Of a DNA stretch of 5,907 bases, positions 5,358 to 5,907 are shown piece after piece. Source of the stretch: JAJUJL01 sp041736465 (GTDB taxonomy: Bacteria > Chloroflexota > Anaerolineae > Anaerolineales > UBA4823); contig JBGSTO010000168.1 in NCBI GenBank assembly GCA_041736465.1, positions 1 to 5,907 of the forward strand, given 5' to 3'. How positions within the stretch are numbered: the stretch's first letter is position 1; each line of letters opens with the position of its first letter. The position numbers were made by a program, and so were the translations under genes. Below the pieces are notes generated by a model. That model was not told the origin of the DNA. It saw only the letters and a program-made list of their open reading frames with translations, and ran no database searches.

Positions 5358-5375
5358 GCTCTCCTCCTCGAGAGC
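5358..5375. repeat. 6-bp hairpin downstream of the response regulator gene
   Basis: GCTCTC (5358-5363) and GAGAGC (5370-5375) pair around a 6-nt loop, 27 nt beyond the response regulator stop on the minus strand. An outer pairing GGGCT (5356-5360) with AGCCC (5382-5386) competes with it. On the minus strand it is followed by a C/G-rich block and then A residues, so it is not a classic intrinsic terminator. Confidence 0.35.
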
Positions 5376-5402
5376 GAACTCAGCCCAGATGAGGCGGCGG
5401 CG

Positions 5403-5774
5403 TCATCCGGGTTTAATACTTGCTACTGCGATGCGCAGGCGTTCGGCCACCCGGTCGGAGGTCTCCCCCTTACTGATAAATGCATCTGCTCCGGCAGACA
5501 TGGCAGCCTGCTCACGCGCGTTCAGGTGGCTGACAAGTACGATCACAACGGCAGCCGGGCAGGCCGCGCGCAGGTCTGCCAGGTCCGCGCCCGATCCGGC
5601 AGTCACCAGCCCCCAATCTACCATCAGCATGTCGGGATTGGTGTCGGGAGCCTGGGCTAGCGCAGTTTGCCAGTCGGCGGCCTCGCCAACGACCTGCATG
5701 TTGAGGTCTTGCAGCATCAGGCGGAAGGCCAGGCGCTCATCGAATTGTGAGTCGGCCAAATAGACACGTTTCAT
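5403..5774 (-). CDS. Single-domain (receiver-only) response regulator
   Basis: The 123-residue protein is one CheY-like receiver domain with no output domain. Visible landmarks are phospho-acceptor Asp53 in MLMVDWGL, the switch Ser82 in VLVSHLN, and Lys102 in FISKGE, with the hydrophobic strands VYLAD, MLMVD and VVIVLVS in order. The acidic pocket at the first strand has only Asp8 (YLADS); the residue before it is Ala instead of the usual second acid, which may weaken Mg2+ binding or phosphotransfer. Such proteins relay or compete for phosphate from histidine kinases, acting through protein contacts; no kinase gene is visible here. The ATG at 5772-5774 has no Shine-Dalgarno sequence, but a TAGAAT hexamer lies 6 nt upstream (see the separate entry). 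The strong terminator-like hairpin directly before it separates it from any upstream gene. Confidence 0.93.
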   Translation of the reverse strand: MKRVYLADSQFDERLAFRLMLQDLNMQVVGEAADWQTALAQAPDTNPDMLMVDWGLVTAGSGADLADLRAACPAAVVIVLVSHLNAREQAAMSAGADAFISKGETSDRVAERLRIAVASIKPG

Positions 5775-5780
5775 GCCATC

Positions 5781-5786
5781 ATTCTA
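5781..5786 (-). promoter_or_regulatory. Candidate -10 element giving a leaderless response regulator transcript
   Basis: The minus strand reads TAGAAT, a five-of-six match to TATAAT. Six bases separate it from the A of the ATG at 5774, which is the normal distance from a -10 to the transcription start. The message would then begin at the start codon itself, agreeing with the absence of a ribosome-binding site. No good -35 is seen 17 nt upstream (ATGCGT). Confidence 0.4.
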
Positions 5787-5831
5787 AAACAAACACCCCC
5801 CGGACGCATCCGTCCAAGGGGGTGTGTTTGT
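5784..5831 (-). terminator. Intrinsic terminator with U-rich tail, immediately before the response regulator gene
   Basis: The long stem pairs ACAAACAC plus CCCCC (5789-5801) with GGGGG, a single bulged T (5823), and GTGTTTGT (5818-5831). An inner stem GGACG/CGTCC (5802-5806 and 5811-5815) closes a CATC loop. On the minus strand the stem runs into TTTGTTTTAG, the U-rich tail expected of Rho-independent termination. It would end a minus-strand transcript arriving from beyond the right edge. The plus-strand side is not followed by T, so it works in one direction. Confidence 0.75.
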
Positions 5832-5850
5832 CTCCCCCAGTTGGGGGAGA
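5831..5850. repeat. Second hairpin, perfect 8-bp stem beside the terminator
   Basis: TCTCCCCC (5831-5838) and GGGGGAGA (5843-5850) are exact reverse complements around the tetraloop AGTT. It abuts the terminator hairpin on its upstream side in the minus-strand direction, making a tandem hairpin block of about 60 nt. It may be an additional terminator or a 3'-end protecting stem of the upstream gene. Confidence 0.7.
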
Positions 5851-5907
5851 TCAGCAGGGGCGAGCGTGGCAGGCGCCGCCGCTCACTCGATCAGCCGGTG
5901 ACGCATC
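5851..5907 (-). other. Right edge: probable 3' end of an upstream minus-strand gene, frame unresolved
   Basis: The terminator at 5784-5831 implies a minus-strand gene ending nearby. Two frames are possible. One stops with TGA at 5883-5885 after MRHRLIE, leaving a 32-nt spacer; the other stays open to TGA at 5851-5853, touching the hairpin, and would end in GGACHARPC. Only 57 bases are visible, so neither frame nor product can be chosen. Confidence 0.25.

Noticed and set aside
5389..5763. 124-codon plus-strand frame opposite the response regulator
   Set aside because: Antisense shadow; the minus-strand frame has the full receiver motif set.
5803..5907. Repeated octamer GACGCATC at 5803-5810 and 5900-5907 as an attachment site or direct repeat
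   Set aside because: Too short, with no integrase or mobile element in the window; the first copy is part of the terminator's inner stem-loop.

Overview
The window looks like bacterial chromosomal DNA from a moderately GC-rich organism. All nine genes I can support lie on the minus strand, so they read from right to left. The mix of small envelope and stress proteins, the two AI-2E family permeases and the short receiver-only regulator would suit an environmental bacterium, perhaps of the Chloroflexota. No rRNA, tRNA or clade-specific marker is present, so this placement is only a weak inference.

Reading in the direction of transcription, the right edge (5851-5907) is unresolved and probably holds the tail of an upstream gene. 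Next come two adjacent hairpins (5789-5850), one with a U-rich tail on the minus strand. A single-domain response regulator (5403-5774) follows, starting immediately after them. After it lie six genes or gene pairs: a tail-anchored helical protein resembling the DUF883/YqjD/ElaB group (4861-5259), a YggT-family membrane protein (4324-4773), a GlsB/YeaQ/YmgE-type protein (3908-4186), a 51-residue lmo0937-type membrane peptide (3639-3794), a CsbD-like protein (3367-3585), a rhomboid intramembrane serine protease (2506-3165), and finally two AI-2E family transporter-like permeases. The first permease is complete (1168-2442). The second (1-1171) overlaps it by four bases and runs off the left edge.

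The 5259-3367 stretch is a set of five short, mostly membrane-bound proteins of families usually linked to general or envelope stress. Four of the five have strong Shine-Dalgarno sequences at 4-7 nt; the fifth has one at 9 nt. They are separated by 50-140 nt gaps containing inverted repeats but no canonical U-tailed terminators on the minus strand. They may therefore form one long or several linked transcription units. The rhomboid and the two permeases form a second block behind a leader that carries a perfect 14-bp hairpin and a 20-bp tandem repeat. That the receiver protein at the head of the row governs the stress genes is conjecture from position only.

No mobile element, CRISPR array or RNA gene was found, and no gene-free stretch exceeds 300 bases. 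The most notable points are two genes easily missed by simple ORF calling (1-1171 and 3639-3794), the start region of the response regulator (possible leaderless transcript beside a terminator), and the repeats in front of the rhomboid gene.
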